Shown in pieces: positions 44,363 to 55,815 of a DNA stretch of 64,000 nt. Made by a program: the position numbers and the translations under genes. Position 1 is the stretch's first letter, and the number at the start of each line of letters is the position of its first letter. A model generated the notes under the pieces. That model made no database searches. It saw only the letters and a list, made by a program, of their open reading frames with translations, and was not told where the DNA came from. This DNA comes from Lepus europaeus (Eukaryota; Chordata; Mammalia; Lagomorpha; Leporidae): contig NC_084827.1 in the NCBI RefSeq assembly GCF_033115175.1, forward strand, positions 182,820,388 through 182,884,387, read 5' to 3'.

Positions 44363-44880
44363 AGATATTCTATCTGCTATTTCACTCCCCAAATGGTTGC
44401 AACACCAGAGCTGAGCTGATCAGGAGCCAGTAGCTTCTTCTGGGTCTCCCACGTGGGTGCAGAGGCTCAAGCACTTGGCCATCCTCCACTGCTCTCCCAG
44501 GAACATTAGCAGAGAGCTGTATCAGAAGAGGAGCAGCAGGGACATGAACCGGTGCCCATATGGGATGCTGGCACCACAAGCAGAGGCTTAGTCTACTATG
44601 CCACAGCGCCAGTCCCCTGGCTTCTATTTCTAATCCAGATACTGATAATGTTCCCAGGAGGCAGCAGATGATGGCACAAGTACTTGGGTTCCTGCCAATC
44701 ACATGGGATACCTGTATGGATTTCTGGGCTTCTGAGGTCAGCCTGGCCAAGCCCCAGTTCTTTGTGGGTATTTGGGGAGTGAATCAGGGGATGGAAAATT
44801 TCATTCTGCATTCTGTCTCTCTTTCTCTTCTCTCTGTCACACTTCAAGAGAGAGAGAGAGAGAGAGTCAGTTTTGGGCAA
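44190..44880 (+). mobile_element. CSINE split by a second, opposite CSINE
   Basis: The head part (44,190-44,283, GGAGCAGGTGTTGTGGCACA) and the rest (44,617-44,880) form one old plus-strand element, separated by the minus-strand CSINE at 44,284-44,616. Confidence 0.85.
44284..44616 (-). mobile_element. CSINE nested inside another CSINE
   Basis: Reverse tail, GA tract at 44,313-44,360, and head ending CCACAGCGCCAGTCCC. It interrupts the plus-strand CSINE and is therefore younger. Confidence 0.9.
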
Positions 44881-45492
44881 AAAAAATTGTAGGTCATATA
44901 GTTTGTTTCTTAATATTTATCATGAATTTGTGAATACCCCCTGTATGCACGGGTTTCATTTTTGCACCAAAATAAGCTTACATTTTCTGCAAACTTTTAA
45001 AAACATTTCACTTCAGAATCATTTTAAATTTACAAAACAAAAATTGTGAGATACTAATGCAAGAGTTCCCATATTCCTCTCACCCCATGTCCCCTATTAA
45101 TATCTCATATGAGTATCTTTGTCACAAATAATGAACCACAACCAGCTTCCTTGTTTTTGTGTCCAAAAAAAAACTTTTATCCTTCCCATCCATCCCAGTC
45201 TCTAGTAATCAACATTCTGTGTTCAGATAGGGGTTTTTTAAAAATTTAGCTCCCACATGTACGCAGTATTTGTCTTTCTGTGTCTGGGTAATTTCACTGA
45301 CCATGGTGTTCTCCAGTTCTGTCCATTTTGCTGAAAATGGCAGGATTTCATTATTTTACCACTGAATAGTATTCCATTGTGTCTATATAGGACATTTTCT
45401 TTATCATTCACCTTTGATGGACACCTTGGCTGATTCCATATTTTAGTTATTGTGAACCATGCTGCTATAAACATGGTGGAGTAGGTATCTCT

Positions 45493-45838
45493 CTCTCTCT
45501 CTTTTTTTTTTTTTTTTTTGACAGGCAGAGTGGATAGTGAGAGAGAGAGACAGAGAGAAAGGTTTTCCTTTTTGCTGTTGGTTCACCCTCCAATGGCCAC
45601 TGCAGCCGGCGCATCTCGCTGAACCGAAGCCAGGAGCCAGGTGCTTTTCCTGGTCTCCCATGCGGGTGCAGGGCCCAAGCACTTGGGCCATCCTCCATTG
45701 CCTTCCCGGGCCATAGCAGAGAGCTGGCCTGGAAGAGGGGCAACCAGGATAGAATCCGGCGCCCCAACCAGGAATAGAACCTGGTGTGCCGGTGCCGCAA
45801 GGCGGAGGATTAGCCTGTTAAGCCATGGTGCCGGCCCA
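45493..45838 (-). mobile_element. CSINE in old L1
   Basis: Poly-T, GACAGGCAGAGTGGATAG, to GCCATGGTGCCGGCCC. TAGGTATCTCT flanks both sides (45,482 and 45,839). Confidence 0.95.
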
Positions 45839-46270
45839 TAGGTATCTCTTTAATACCATATCTTTTCACGGCTCACCCAGGAGTGAGACTCTGGATCATA
45901 TGGAAGCTGCATTTCTATTTTGTTGTTGTTGTTAAAGTAATCCCCATTCTGTTTTCTGCAGTGGCTGCCCTAGTTTACATCCCTACCAACAGTGTGTTAG
46001 TGTTCCCCTTTCTCCATATCCTCCTGTGTTATTCCTGTTTTGAGAATAGCCATTCTAACAGGGATGAGGCGCTTTCTCATTGTGGTTTTGATTTGCATTA
46101 CCCTGATGTCTAGTGATTTTGAGCATTTTTTTCATGAATTTTTGGCCATTTCTATTTCTTTTGAGAACTGGCTATTCAGATTACTTGTCCTGGATACATA
46201 TAACCTACCAAGATTAAATCAAGAAGATATAGAGAATCTAAACAGGTCCATAACACATTAAAGCAGTAAT

Positions 46271-46504
46271 TTAAAAAGTCAATTTACTGAGACTTGATTT
46301 GTGGCCTAATATATGGTATATCCTAGAAATATTCCATGTGCTGATAAGAAGAATGTGTATTCTATAGATGCGTGGGTAAAATGTTTTGTAAATATCTGTA
46401 AGGTCTTTTTGCTCAATAGTACTGTTCAACTCTGATGTATCTTTGTTAATTTTCTGTCTGGGTGGTCCGTCCATTGATGACAGTGGGGTGTTGAAGTCCC
46501 CCAC
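46271..46504 (-). pseudogene. Old L1 ORF2 endonuclease fragment
   Basis: Seventy-seven open codons start at the GDFN motif of the L1 endonuclease (MGDFNTPLSSMDGPPRQKIN) and run through LTDIYKTFYP to LGHKSSLSK. Stops lie on both sides. A relic. Confidence 0.8.
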
Positions 46505-48544
46505 TATTGTTGTTTTGGAGTTTATCTCTCACTTTTAGGTCTCATAATATTTGTACGTATATATTTGCATATATATATAGCCTTATGTTGAGTGTTTTTA
46601 TCTTTTTAGAGTTTTTTCTTATTTAAAATTTGTTTTATCTCATATGAATAAAGCTACTGTTGCTCATTTTTGGTTTTCATCTGCATGGTGTATCTTTTTC
46701 CAGCCCTTCACTTTCCATGTGTATTTTTACCTGTGAAGTGGGTTGCTGTAGGCAGCATGTAGTTGGGTCTTGTGTCTTTTTTAATCCATTCAGTCAACTA
46801 TATCTTTTGACTGGAGAATTTAATCCATTTACATTCACAGTTAACACTGACATATAAGAACTAACTCCTGACATTTCATTGCTTGGTTACTGATTTCATC
46901 TGCTCTGTTGGTGAATTTGGCACTGTCATGTATCTTCATGTCTAATTCGATGGATAACTCCATTCAGGAATTTATAACACAGGTCTCCTGATTAATTGTA
47001 TTTTCTTTTCTGGGTAATTTTTTTTTATTCCTTACTTCTAAAGGATGGTTTTGCCAGATATAATCTTGGTTGGAAGTTTTTTTGTTTCAATTCCTTGAAT
47101 ACATCATCCCACCCTCTCTGGCCTGCAGGTATATCTGTTCCTAGTCTAACTGGCTTTCCTTTATACCTAAGTTGACATTTTTCTCTTACTGTCTTTAAAA
47201 TTCTCTTCTTGTGCTTAACTTTTGGCAGTTTAACTGTATTATGCCTTGAAGAAGATCTTTTTTGTTATTGTTGAGTCTGGGTGGGGTCCTTTGAACTTCC
47301 TGTAAATGGATTTCCTTATCTGTTTCAAGATTTTGGAAGTTTTCAATAATTATTACATTCAGGAGGTTCTCAATGCCTTTTTCCTTCTATTCTCCATCAG
47401 ATATCCCTATAATATGAATTTTTCAGTTAATCATATCCCATACATTGCTTAAGCTTTCTTCATTCTAGTTCTTTTCCACTTATTTTTGTCTGACTTGGTT
47501 ATTTCAAAAGTCTGCCCTGCAGATCAGAACTCCTTTCCTCTGCTTTGTTGATTCTGCCTTTGAAACTATCAATTGAATTTTTCCATTGATTTTTCAGTTT
47601 CAAAATTTGGTTCTTTTTAGAGATTTCTACCTCTTTATTGATTTTTTCATTCATGTCATCTATTGTTTTGTTCAATCATTTAAATTATTTGTATTCTCTT
47701 GCATCTCGGTGAGTTTCCTTAGGAATGTTATTTTGAATTCTTTTTCAGCCATTTCACAGATTTAATTCAGATCAGGATCTATTTCCGAAGAAGTGTTGTG
47801 TTCTCTTGTAGGTGTCATGCTTCCTTTTCATGTTTCCTGGGCCCTATGATGACATCTACATATCTGTAGATCTATAGTTCCTAATTTTTTTAATGGAGTA
47901 GGTTTTGTTGGAAAAGACTTTTGTTTAGATGTAATATGGGGTATCACTAGGGTTGATTTGGCTTTGGTTCTAGGTGAGCCCTGCAAATGTAACTGAGTGG
48001 TTTCTTCAGTAGTGATCAGTGTCAGCAGTCTACAGGAGCCACAGTTGTCAATCTGCAGCAGTGTGTGGAGGTAATAGTATGACTTTGAAGTGTGCATGAA
48101 CCCTCAACAGTATGTCTTTAATCCCCACAGCTGTGTTTCGAATCACAATAGGGTTTTTTTTGATGGCTGTGGATTTGTTTCTGATTCTATGGGACAGAGT
48201 GGGCTGTACCCTTGTCCTGACAGGCCAATGTGAGGGATGCTGGGGCTTGTGTCACCAGTAGCTGTGGACCACAGACTATATGATGTGGATAAGTCCCTTC
48301 CCAGGTCCTGCTATGTGGGTGTGACTAATGCTGGGGCTCATAGCACCAAGGACCTGAGTGACAGCCCTGAGATATGTTAAGGTCATCTTGTCCCAGTCCC
48401 AGAGTCAGAGGGGCAAAGGAGGGCAATGTGGGTTCTCTCTCAAGCACAGTAGTCACTTGGGCTCCTGTCAGCCATATAGACTTGGTTTAAAGTCAGAGAG
48501 GACTGTGGGATTTTCTTGCAGTTAGGGCTGCCCACCTGCAGCAG

Positions 48545-48825
48545 TTGGGCTATGGCAACAATGGTGGGAGCTGTGGCAGCAGTGGTGGGGCTGTGGCAGC
48601 AGTGGTGGGGCTATGGCATCCATGGCAGGGGCTGTGGCAGCGGTGGTGGGGCTGTGGCATCTGTGGCAGGAGCTATGGCAGCAGTGGTGGGGCTATTGCA
48701 TCTGTGGCAGGAGCTGTAGCAGCAGTGGTAGGGCTATGGCATCCGTGGCAGGAGCTGTGGCACCAGTAATGGGGCTATGGCAGCAGTGGCGGGAGCTGTG
48801 ACAGCAGTGGTGGGGCTATGGCACT
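48545..48825. repeat. 21-bp/42-bp repeat in an L1 5' UTR
   Basis: Repeats of GGCAGCAGTGGTGGGGCTAT alternating with GGCATCTGTGGCAGGAGCT, each 21 bp, inside the 5' part of the old minus-strand L1. Confidence 0.85.
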
Positions 48826-48889
48826 TTCTGCTAACCTCTTCTCAGAAAGGCGGTGTCCACCAGCAGGGGAGTTGGGAAAGGAGTGGAAG

Positions 48890-49245
48890 CAGGTGTTGTT
48901 TGTTCCTCTCTGCTGCCCTCAGAGTCTCTGTGCCATCTGCAGATCCTGTCACCTCCTGACTGAAGTTTCTCCTCACTTCTAGTTTTTTATATACAGAACC
49001 CTTTTCCTGTCAAGATGGCATCTCCCAGCTGGGAGGTAGGGTAGGAGGGGTGGGCAGCAGCTGCAGGCAGTAATGGTAGCATGATTTCTCTCTCTCTCTC
49101 TCTCCCCCATCTGCTGGTTTTCAGTCTTTGTGCCATTTGCAGTCTGGTCACTTTATTGAAGTGTTCCTTCAGTCACTCTCCTCAGTTCTATATACAGAAC
49201 GTTTTTCCCAGCATGACGGTGTCCCCCAGCCAGGGTGCCTGTAGG
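48890..49245. repeat. Two tandem copies of an about 205-bp L1 5' segment
   Basis: CAGAGTCTCTGTGCCATCTG, then ATATACAGAACCCTTTT and CCCAGCTGGGAGG (48,919-49,035), recur as TCAGTCTTTGTGCCATTTGC, ATATACAGAACGTTTTT and CCCAGCCAGGGTG (49,123-49,240). Confidence 0.7.
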
Positions 49246-49270
49246 ATTGGCAGCCAGAACTTTGTAATAA

Positions 49271-50273
49271 CCTAAATTTCTAGTGAAAAGTGAGGAATTA
49301 AAGTAGTTTTGAACTGTCTGATATAGATCTACACTTTTTGAAAAAAGCACTACACAATTTTTAGAAACATGTGCTTTCTCTTAGAAAAATGTTCTGTTTC
49401 ATAATGATCAGTTTCTTTATACCATATAAAAATGTCAACATCTTAACACATTAAACTTATGTTTATCAAGTTAATGTTTCAATATTTTATATATGGCTCA
49501 GATGATTTATGAATTACTTATTAATTAATATATAATTTATGATCCATTACTTAGTGAATATAATTTTACACAGTTTGAGAACACAGCACTTCTCAAACTG
49601 CTGACAAGATTTCAAAACTGAGTCAAGTTCATTTATAAGCTTTTTATTGCATTTACATTCACCCAATTTATTTGTTCTTAAAGATTATGCTTGAATTGCT
49701 CATTAAACAAAGCCAGCCATTGAAGTTCAGGAAATACCACCACAAATATGTACAAGAAATACATATTTTTGGTATGTTGATTATTTCAAGCTGAAAGAAC
49801 TTGAAAAAGAGCAAAATGCAGGGTCCTCTGAGTTGCCTTCCATCTGCCTATAGATCCTACCAAAATCCCACCATCGGCCCTCTGAAGACTAACTCTTATC
49901 ACACAGAGGAGGTCAGAAGTCCACCAGACAGACATCATCACAAGCCACCACCTGCTCTTCTAGGGATCCCTTCTTCCCCAAGAAACACTTTCTCTGAGGA
50001 CATCCCTTTACTTCACCCCCTGGTCATTTCCCCCATTCCATCACTAACATCACCTCCCCCAAAGAAAATGACCCAACTCTGTTTTAATCCTGTTTAAGTC
50101 AACCAGATGTCCCCAAAGGTGGATGCGCATCACAACTGACTGGATGCAGACATCCCTGCATTGAGCTCCCCTGGATGAGAAGCCTGAGCCCTGACCCACC
50201 TGAAGCTGGATAAAGATTCTGTGTATAAGCGGCACCTGTGACAGAGGAAGCCAAAAAACCCATCATTGGCTTA
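49271..50273. other. AT-rich then unassigned sequence
   Basis: 49,271-49,790 is AT-rich with no features. 49,791-50,273 together with 50,604-51,060 may be parts of one older LTR split by the solo LTR, but I cannot name it. Confidence 0.3.
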
Positions 50274-50279
50274 AATCTC

Positions 50280-50597
50280 TGTGGTGGAATGAGAAGGCCA
50301 TGCCAAGATGGCCACTGGCAAAGGAGCCTGCCTGGCAACAAGCTGTGATTGGATGGCTTCGGAAACCACATGGCAACGGAGCCTGCCTGTCAACAGGCTG
50401 TGATTGGTTAGGGCATAAATTGTCCCTTGACCGGATTGGCTGCCTCAGCTATATAAGCTGCTGCACCAACTGAAATAAACGAGTCTGCAGGCTGCTCACA
50501 TCTGGCCCGCTTTCACCCAACTCCCGGTGTCTTTGTGGTGACACTGCACCTCTTGCCCCCACCACACTCCTCCTCTCAGAACGAATCCACAGCAACA
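50280..50597 (+). mobile_element. Solo endogenous-retrovirus LTR, 318 bp
   Basis: Begins TGTGGTGGAATGAG and ends CACAGCAACA (TG...CA), flanked by an exact 6-bp duplication AATCTC at 50,274-50,279 and 50,598-50,603. It carries three ATTGG (inverted CCAAT) boxes, a TATA box (TATATAAG, 50,450-50,457) and a polyadenylation signal (AATAAA, 50,474-50,479), in promoter-to-polyA order on the plus strand. A sub-repeat around CTGTGATTGG occurs twice. A 6-bp duplication fits the class II (ERV2/beta-like) group. There is no internal retroviral sequence next to it. Confidence 0.85.
50450..50457 (+). promoter_or_regulatory. LTR TATA box
   Basis: TATATAAG lies downstream of ATTGG boxes at about 50,348, 50,403 and 50,434, and 17 bases before the LTR polyadenylation signal. 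Confidence 0.7.
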
Positions 50598-50603
50598 AAT
50601 CTC

Positions 50604-51098
50604 CACCCCCAGTTGAACATGAACTCCTGGAAGTGGACACAGGCACCTGCCCCTTTTGCATATATATACTCCATCTCAGAACTGCCCCAAACTTAATAAA
50701 TATTGCAACTTCCCTAAAAGCGAGCCCTGGACAATGTATAACTCCTGGTTGAGTGGGAGCCTGGGTTTTGGTCACTTGACACCTCTGCTACTGGCTTGGC
50801 TAACCCAAATATAAACCTTTCTGCCTACAGTTCAACCCATTGTCTGGATGTTCCCACTGGCACACATGCTGGAGAAGATCCCTGAGGTTTTCTGCCAGTC
50901 ACAGTTTGGGAGATGAATTCAGGGTGCCTGGCCACTGTCTTGGTGACCCTCCTGATATAACCCTAAGTGATTTTAGCTGGGTTGTGCATTGTAACTTCTG
51001 CCTTGCTTTTTACATTATTCCAAACCAAGGTAAGCAGAGTATCCCAGTTGGGGCCCTGTAGCTCCTTTGGTCCACCCAACCTTCAGTAATGCTGTATT
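50604..51098. other. Unassigned, possibly older LTR
   Basis: Contains TTGCATATATATACTCC, CTTAATAAATATTGC and ATATAAACCTTTCTGCC, the kind of TATA and polyA-like signals seen in LTRs. Unproven. Confidence 0.3.
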
Positions 51099-51110
51099 AA
51101 GAACTCTGTG

Positions 51111-51440
51111 GGGCTAGCACTGTGGCGTTGCAGGTAAAGCTGCTGCCTGCAGTGCCAGATCCCATACGGGCGCCAGTTCTAATTCTGGCTGCTCCACTTC
51201 CAATCCAGCTCTCTGCTATGGCCTTGGAAAACAGAAGAAGATGACCCAAGTCCTTGGGCACCTGCACCCACGTGGGAGACTGGGAAGAAGCTCCTGGCTC
51301 CTGGCTTCGGATCGGCACAGCTCCAGCTGTTGTGGCCAATTGGGGAGTGAACCAGCGGGTAGAAGATCTCTCTCTCTCTCTCTGCTTCTCCTTCTCTCTC
51401 TGTGTAAATCTGACTTTCAAATAAATAAATCTTTAAAAAA
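51111..51440 (+). mobile_element. CSINE
   Basis: GGGCTAGCACTGTGGCGTTG head, CT tract, and AAATAAATAAATCTTT tail. Target duplication AAGAACTCTGTG / AAGAACTTTGTG has one mismatch. Confidence 0.95.
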
Positions 51441-51452
51441 AAGAACTTTGTG

Positions 51453-52079
51453 TTAATCTCACCACTATTTCATTTTATTCACCATATTTTAAGTAACCCT
51501 TTGATCTAAAAATTTTCCACCCTAAGTTTTTACTTCCAAAAGGATGTCTCCTAGGAAAAACATGATAAAATTATTTATTAACTCAAGGCACAGAACTTAG
51601 GTTTCAGGTTTATTTTCAGGTTTATATTCAGGTTTATTTCAGCATTATTTGCTGAGACAAATCAGGCCTAAGGAGGAAGCACAGTGAGGCCACAGTGGTC
51701 AGAGGGGCACCTGTTCTGTAGTTAGGTCTCTGTCCTGCCCACTGTGTAAGCTCTTAGCCACTCAGCCCTCCCTGCCTTCCAGGTGCAGAAAGCAGACACC
51801 CTAATCAATGGAAATTTCTTTTACAGATGTAAATTTTTCCTGTAAAAGAGTCTCAAAATAACCAACTGAAAATATTCCTTATTCCAGAGAGGCATATTTT
51901 GAAAACTATTGGCTAGATTGGCAGTTTCCTAGCCTAGATTGTGTCTGTTTTTAAGATTTCTTTTATATATTTTTTATATTCCACAAGTTCTTATATGGTT
52001 GCTTAACAAGTGATAACTGCATTTTTATGGAGTACAATGTTGTATTTCAAGAAGGCTATCCAGCAGGTATTGATTAAAT
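51453..52079. other. No recognised feature
   Basis: AT-rich sequence with a short TTTCAGGTTTAT repeat at 51,601-51,640. Confidence 0.4.
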
Positions 52080-52575
52080 CATAGTGATCAGCATTCCATC
52101 TCCTCCTCCTTTCTCCCTGTTTGCAGCCTTCTGGCTCTTCTTTTTTAGTTTATCATAAAATCTACAGTAGGCTATGGTGGACTGTAGTCCCCCAAGTGCT
52201 GTGCAGCACCAGGACACATTTCTTCTATCTAAATGTGTTAAGGTTCCCATTATCCAACCTCCTCTGTCCTCCCCCCCACCTCCCTCCCATCCCCTGGTCA
52301 CTAGTCTACATTCAGATCAACTTCTCTTCTGGCTTCACACAGGAGAGAGGACATGCGGTATTTGTCTTTCTGTGCTGTCTTACTTCATGTACCTTAATTC
52401 CCCCTTGTTCCACCCATGTTGCTGCACATGGCAGAATTTCATTCTGTATGCTTGAATATCCCACGGTAAATATATACATTTTCTTTATTTCTTCATCTGT
52501 CTGTAGACACCTCAGTTAATGTCCTGTCTTGGGAGTGCAGCTGCCTTTTTCCTAGGCTGATCTAATTTCTTTTTG

Positions 52576-52915
52576 CCAATTTTTTTTTTGACAGGCAGAG
52601 TGGACAGTGAGAGAGACAGACAGAAAGGTCTTCCTTTTGCCATTGGTTCACCCTCCAATGGCCACCGCAGCTGGTGCACTGCACCCAGCGCACCGCACTG
52701 ATCCAAAGGCAGGAGCCAGGTGCTTATCCTGGTCTCCCATGTGGGTGCAGGGCCCAACCACTTGGGCCATCCTCCACTGCCTTCCTGGGCCACAGCAGAT
52801 AGCTGGCCTGGAAGAGGGGCAACCAGGACAGAATCCGGCACCCTGACTGGGACTAGAACCCGGGGTGCCAGCGCCGCAAGGCGGAGGATTAGCCTATTGA
52901 GCCACGGCGCCGGCC
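52576..52915 (-). mobile_element. CSINE with target-site duplication
   Basis: Poly-T, GACAGGCAGAGTGGACAG, to GAGCCACGGCGCCGGCC. Flanked by TTCTTTTTG at 52,567-52,575 and 52,916-52,924. Confidence 0.95.
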
Positions 52916-53118
52916 TTCTTTTTGGATATATACCCGAAATTGGCAGAGTTTAATCATATGGTAAATATGTTTCAGTGTTCTGTGGAACCTCCACACTTCC
53001 CTCCATAATGGCTGTATTAATTTATGTTCCCATCAACTGAGAACTGTGTATCAGCTACTTTTATGCACATCCTCACTAGTATTTGTTATTTATGGTCTTT
53101 TTAATAATAGTCATTCTA

Positions 53119-53476
53119 GGGGCTGGTGTTGTGAGGTAGTGGGTAAAGCCACCATGTGCAACTCTGACATCCCAATTAGGGATGCCAATTCAAGTTCCGG
53201 CTGCTCCACTTCCAATCCAGGGTTCCCTGCTAATGGCCTGGGAAAACACCAAAAGGTTGTTCAAGTGCTTGGGCCCCTGCATCCATGTGGGAGATCTGGA
53301 AGACGCTAATGGCTCCTGATTTCGGTATGGCCCAGTCCTAGCTGTTGCAGCCAATTTGGGAGTGAACCAGTGAATAGAAGATTCATTCTTTCCCTCCCTC
53401 CCTCCCTCCCTCCCTTTCTCTCTCTCTCTCTCCCCCTATTTCTTTATAACTCTAGCTTTCAAATTAATTAATTAAA
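53119..53476 (+). mobile_element. CSINE in old L1
   Basis: GGGGCTGGTGTTGTGAGGTA head, CCCT and CT tracts near 53,391-53,432, AATTAATTAATTAAAA tail. The L1 flanks repeat TAATAGTCATTCTA / TAATGGCCATTCAA. Confidence 0.93.
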
Positions 53477-53892
53477 AGTAATGGCCATTCAAACTGGAGT
53501 AATATAGTTCCCCATTGTGGTTTTGATTTGCATTTCCTTGATGGCTAATGATATTGAAAATTTTTCATACATTTGTTGTTTGTATTTTTTTTAAGAAATG
53601 TCATATTAGATCGTTTCATTTTTTTAATTGGGTTGTGATGCTGTTTGTTGAACTCCTTATATATACTGGGTATCTCTTGCCACATATATAGTTTGAAAAT
53701 ATTTTCTCCCATTCTCTGTTTGTTCATTCTGTTCATTGTTTCCTTTGCCATGCAGAAGATTGTTAGTTTGATGAAATTCCTATTTTTGGGTTGGTTGCAT
53801 GTGCTTTTGGGACCTTATCTATAAAATCATTTTCTATACCAATGACTTGAAATATTTTCCTTGCTCCTCTCTGGTAATTTCAATTTAGTTTT

Positions 53893-54258
53893 TTGTTTGT
53901 TTGTTTGGTTGGTTGGTTGGTTTTTTGTTTTTTTTTGTTTTTTTTGTTTTTTTTACAAGCAGAGTTAGTGAGAGAGAAAGACAGAAAGGTCTTCCTTCCA
54001 TTGGTTCATCCCCCAAATGGCCGCTATGGCCAGCGCACTGTGCCAATCCAAAGCCAGCAGCCAGGTGCTTCCTCCTGGTCTCCCATGCGGGTGCAGGGCC
54101 CAAGCACTTGGGCATCCTCCACTGACTTCCTGGGCCACAGCAGAGAGCTGGACTGGAAGAGGAGCAACCGGGACAGAATCTGGAGCCCCAACTGGGACTA
54201 GAACCCAGAGTGCCGACGCCACAGGTGGAGGATTAGCCTAGTGAGCCACGGTGCCGAC
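53893..54258 (-). mobile_element. CSINE with long simple-repeat tail
   Basis: The tail region carries TTTG and GGTT repeats and T runs (53,893-53,954), then the CSINE body to GAGCCACGGTGCCGACC. Flanked by an imperfect AATTTAGTTTTTT / AATTTAGTTCTT. Confidence 0.9.
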
Positions 54259-54433
54259 CAAATTTAGTTCTTAAATTTAGTCTTGGTTATTTTGAGTTGA
54301 ATTTCACATACAGTAAGAAATAAAGGCTTATTTTTTTCTGCATTTCAATATCCAATTTTCCTAGCACCGTTTATCAAACAGACTATACTTTCCTACTGTA
54401 TATTATTGGCACTTTTATCAAGAATCTGTTATA

Positions 54434-54688
54434 GGGGCTGGCACTGTGGCATACCAGGTTAAGTCACTGTCTGCAGTACTGGCATCCCATGTGGGTGCCA
54501 GTTCATGTCCTGGGTGCTCTATTTCCAATCCAGATAACTGCTAATAGCCTGAGAAAGCAGTATAAGATGGTCCATGTCCTTGGGCCCCTGCACCCATGTG
54601 AGAAACCCAGAAGCTCCTGGCTCCTGGCTTCAGATAGGCTCAGCTCTGTCTGTAACAGCCATCTGGGGAGTGAACCAGCAAATGGAAG

Positions 54689-54725
<37 letters not shown>

Positions 54726-54934
54726 TCTCCCTCTCTGTAACTCTGCCTGTCAAATAAATAATTTTTATTTATTTTTTATTTTTTATTTATTTGACAGGTA
54801 GAGTTACAGTGAGAGAGAGACAGAAAGGTCTAGAATCCGGCACTCATATGGGATGCTGGCGCCGCAGGTGGAGGATTAACCAAGTGAGCTATGGCACGAG
54901 CACCATCAAATAAATAAATCTTTAAAATAAATAA
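54434..54934 (+). mobile_element. CSINE interrupted near its tail by a second CSINE
   Basis: Head GGGGCTGGCACTGTGGCATA at 54,434, CT repeat about 54,691-54,720, first tail at 54,750. The end of the tail (54,904-54,934) is displaced by the element at 54,762-54,903. Confidence 0.88.
54762..54903 (-). mobile_element. Internally deleted CSINE nested in a CSINE tail
   Basis: Reverse tail and GACAGGTAGAGTTACAG join directly to CTAGAATCCGGCAC and the head, so the middle 180 or so bases are missing. TCAAATAAATA on both sides (54,750 and 54,905) is the target duplication. Confidence 0.85.
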
Positions 54935-55815
54935 AGTTTACTTTTAAGAGAAAGAATCAGCTGTAGCTGCATGGTTTATACCTAGGAAGCCAATTCTATT
55001 AATCTATTTATATACTAGTGCCATGCTGTTTTGTTTATTGCTCTGTAGTATGCCTTAAAATCAGGTATTGTTATGCCTCTAGCTTTGTTGTTTTTATTCA
55101 ATATTGCTTTGGCTATTTGGGGTCTTTTGTGTTTCATAAGAATTTTTTTCTAGTTCTATTTAGAACATCATTGATATTTTCAAGATTGCATTAAATCTGT
55201 AAATTACTTTCGGTAATACGGCCTTTTTAACAATATGAATTCTTCCAATCTGAGAACACTGAAGGTCCTTCCATTTGAGTGTGTTTGTGTGTTCAATTTT
55301 GCATTGGTGCTTTGTAATCTTCATTATAGAGATTTTTACTTCCTTGTATAAATTTATTCTTAAGCACTATATTAGTAGCTATTGTGAAGGGGATTGCTTT
55401 TATGAATTCTTTTTCAGCAAGTTCTTTAGTGAGATATAAAAATGCTACTGATTTTTGTTTTTATCTTGAAGCCTTACTGAGTTCATTTATCAGTATTAAT
55501 AATCTCATGCTGGAGTCTTCGGGTTTTTCTACATACAGAATCATAAGTAAATAGATAACTTGACTGCCTCTCTTCCCACCTTTATGCCTTTCAACTCTCT
55601 TGCCGAATTTCCCTAAAATTTCCAGCACTACACTGAACAAGAATGGTGACAGTGGAATTCCCTGACTTCAGATCATAAAAGAAACACTTTGAATTTTTCC
55701 CCAACCTACATGATGATAGCTCTGAATCTAAGCCTTCATTATGTTGAAGCATGATCCTCTGATATCTAATTTATTCATGGTCTTCATCAGGAAGAGACAG
55801 ATGAATTTTATTGAA

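Larger units (their letters stand above)
44995..49270 (-). mobile_element. Old L1 block from 3' UTR to 5' UTR, rearranged
   Basis: Minus-strand order: 3' UTR (44,995-45,480, including TTGTCTTTCTGTGTCTGG), the end of ORF2 (45,840-46,185), a short plus-strand piece (46,190-46,262), ORF2 endonuclease (46,271-46,860, with GDFNTPLSSMDGPPRQK), ORF1-like sequence (to about 47,830) and 5' UTR (to about 49,270, with internal repeats). The reverse transcriptase section is missing. A CSINE lies at 45,493-45,838. Confidence 0.75.
52080..55815 (-). mobile_element. Old L1, minus strand, carrying five CSINEs
   Basis: Antisense L1 from the 3' UTR (52,080-52,570) through the end of ORF2 (52,925-53,118; 53,477-53,892) to upstream ORF2 (54,260-54,433; 54,935-55,815, with CCATGCTGTTTTGTTTATTG and CTTCCAATCTGAGAACA). 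The CSINEs at 52,576, 53,119, 53,893, 54,434 and 54,762 cut it into pieces. Confidence 0.8.
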
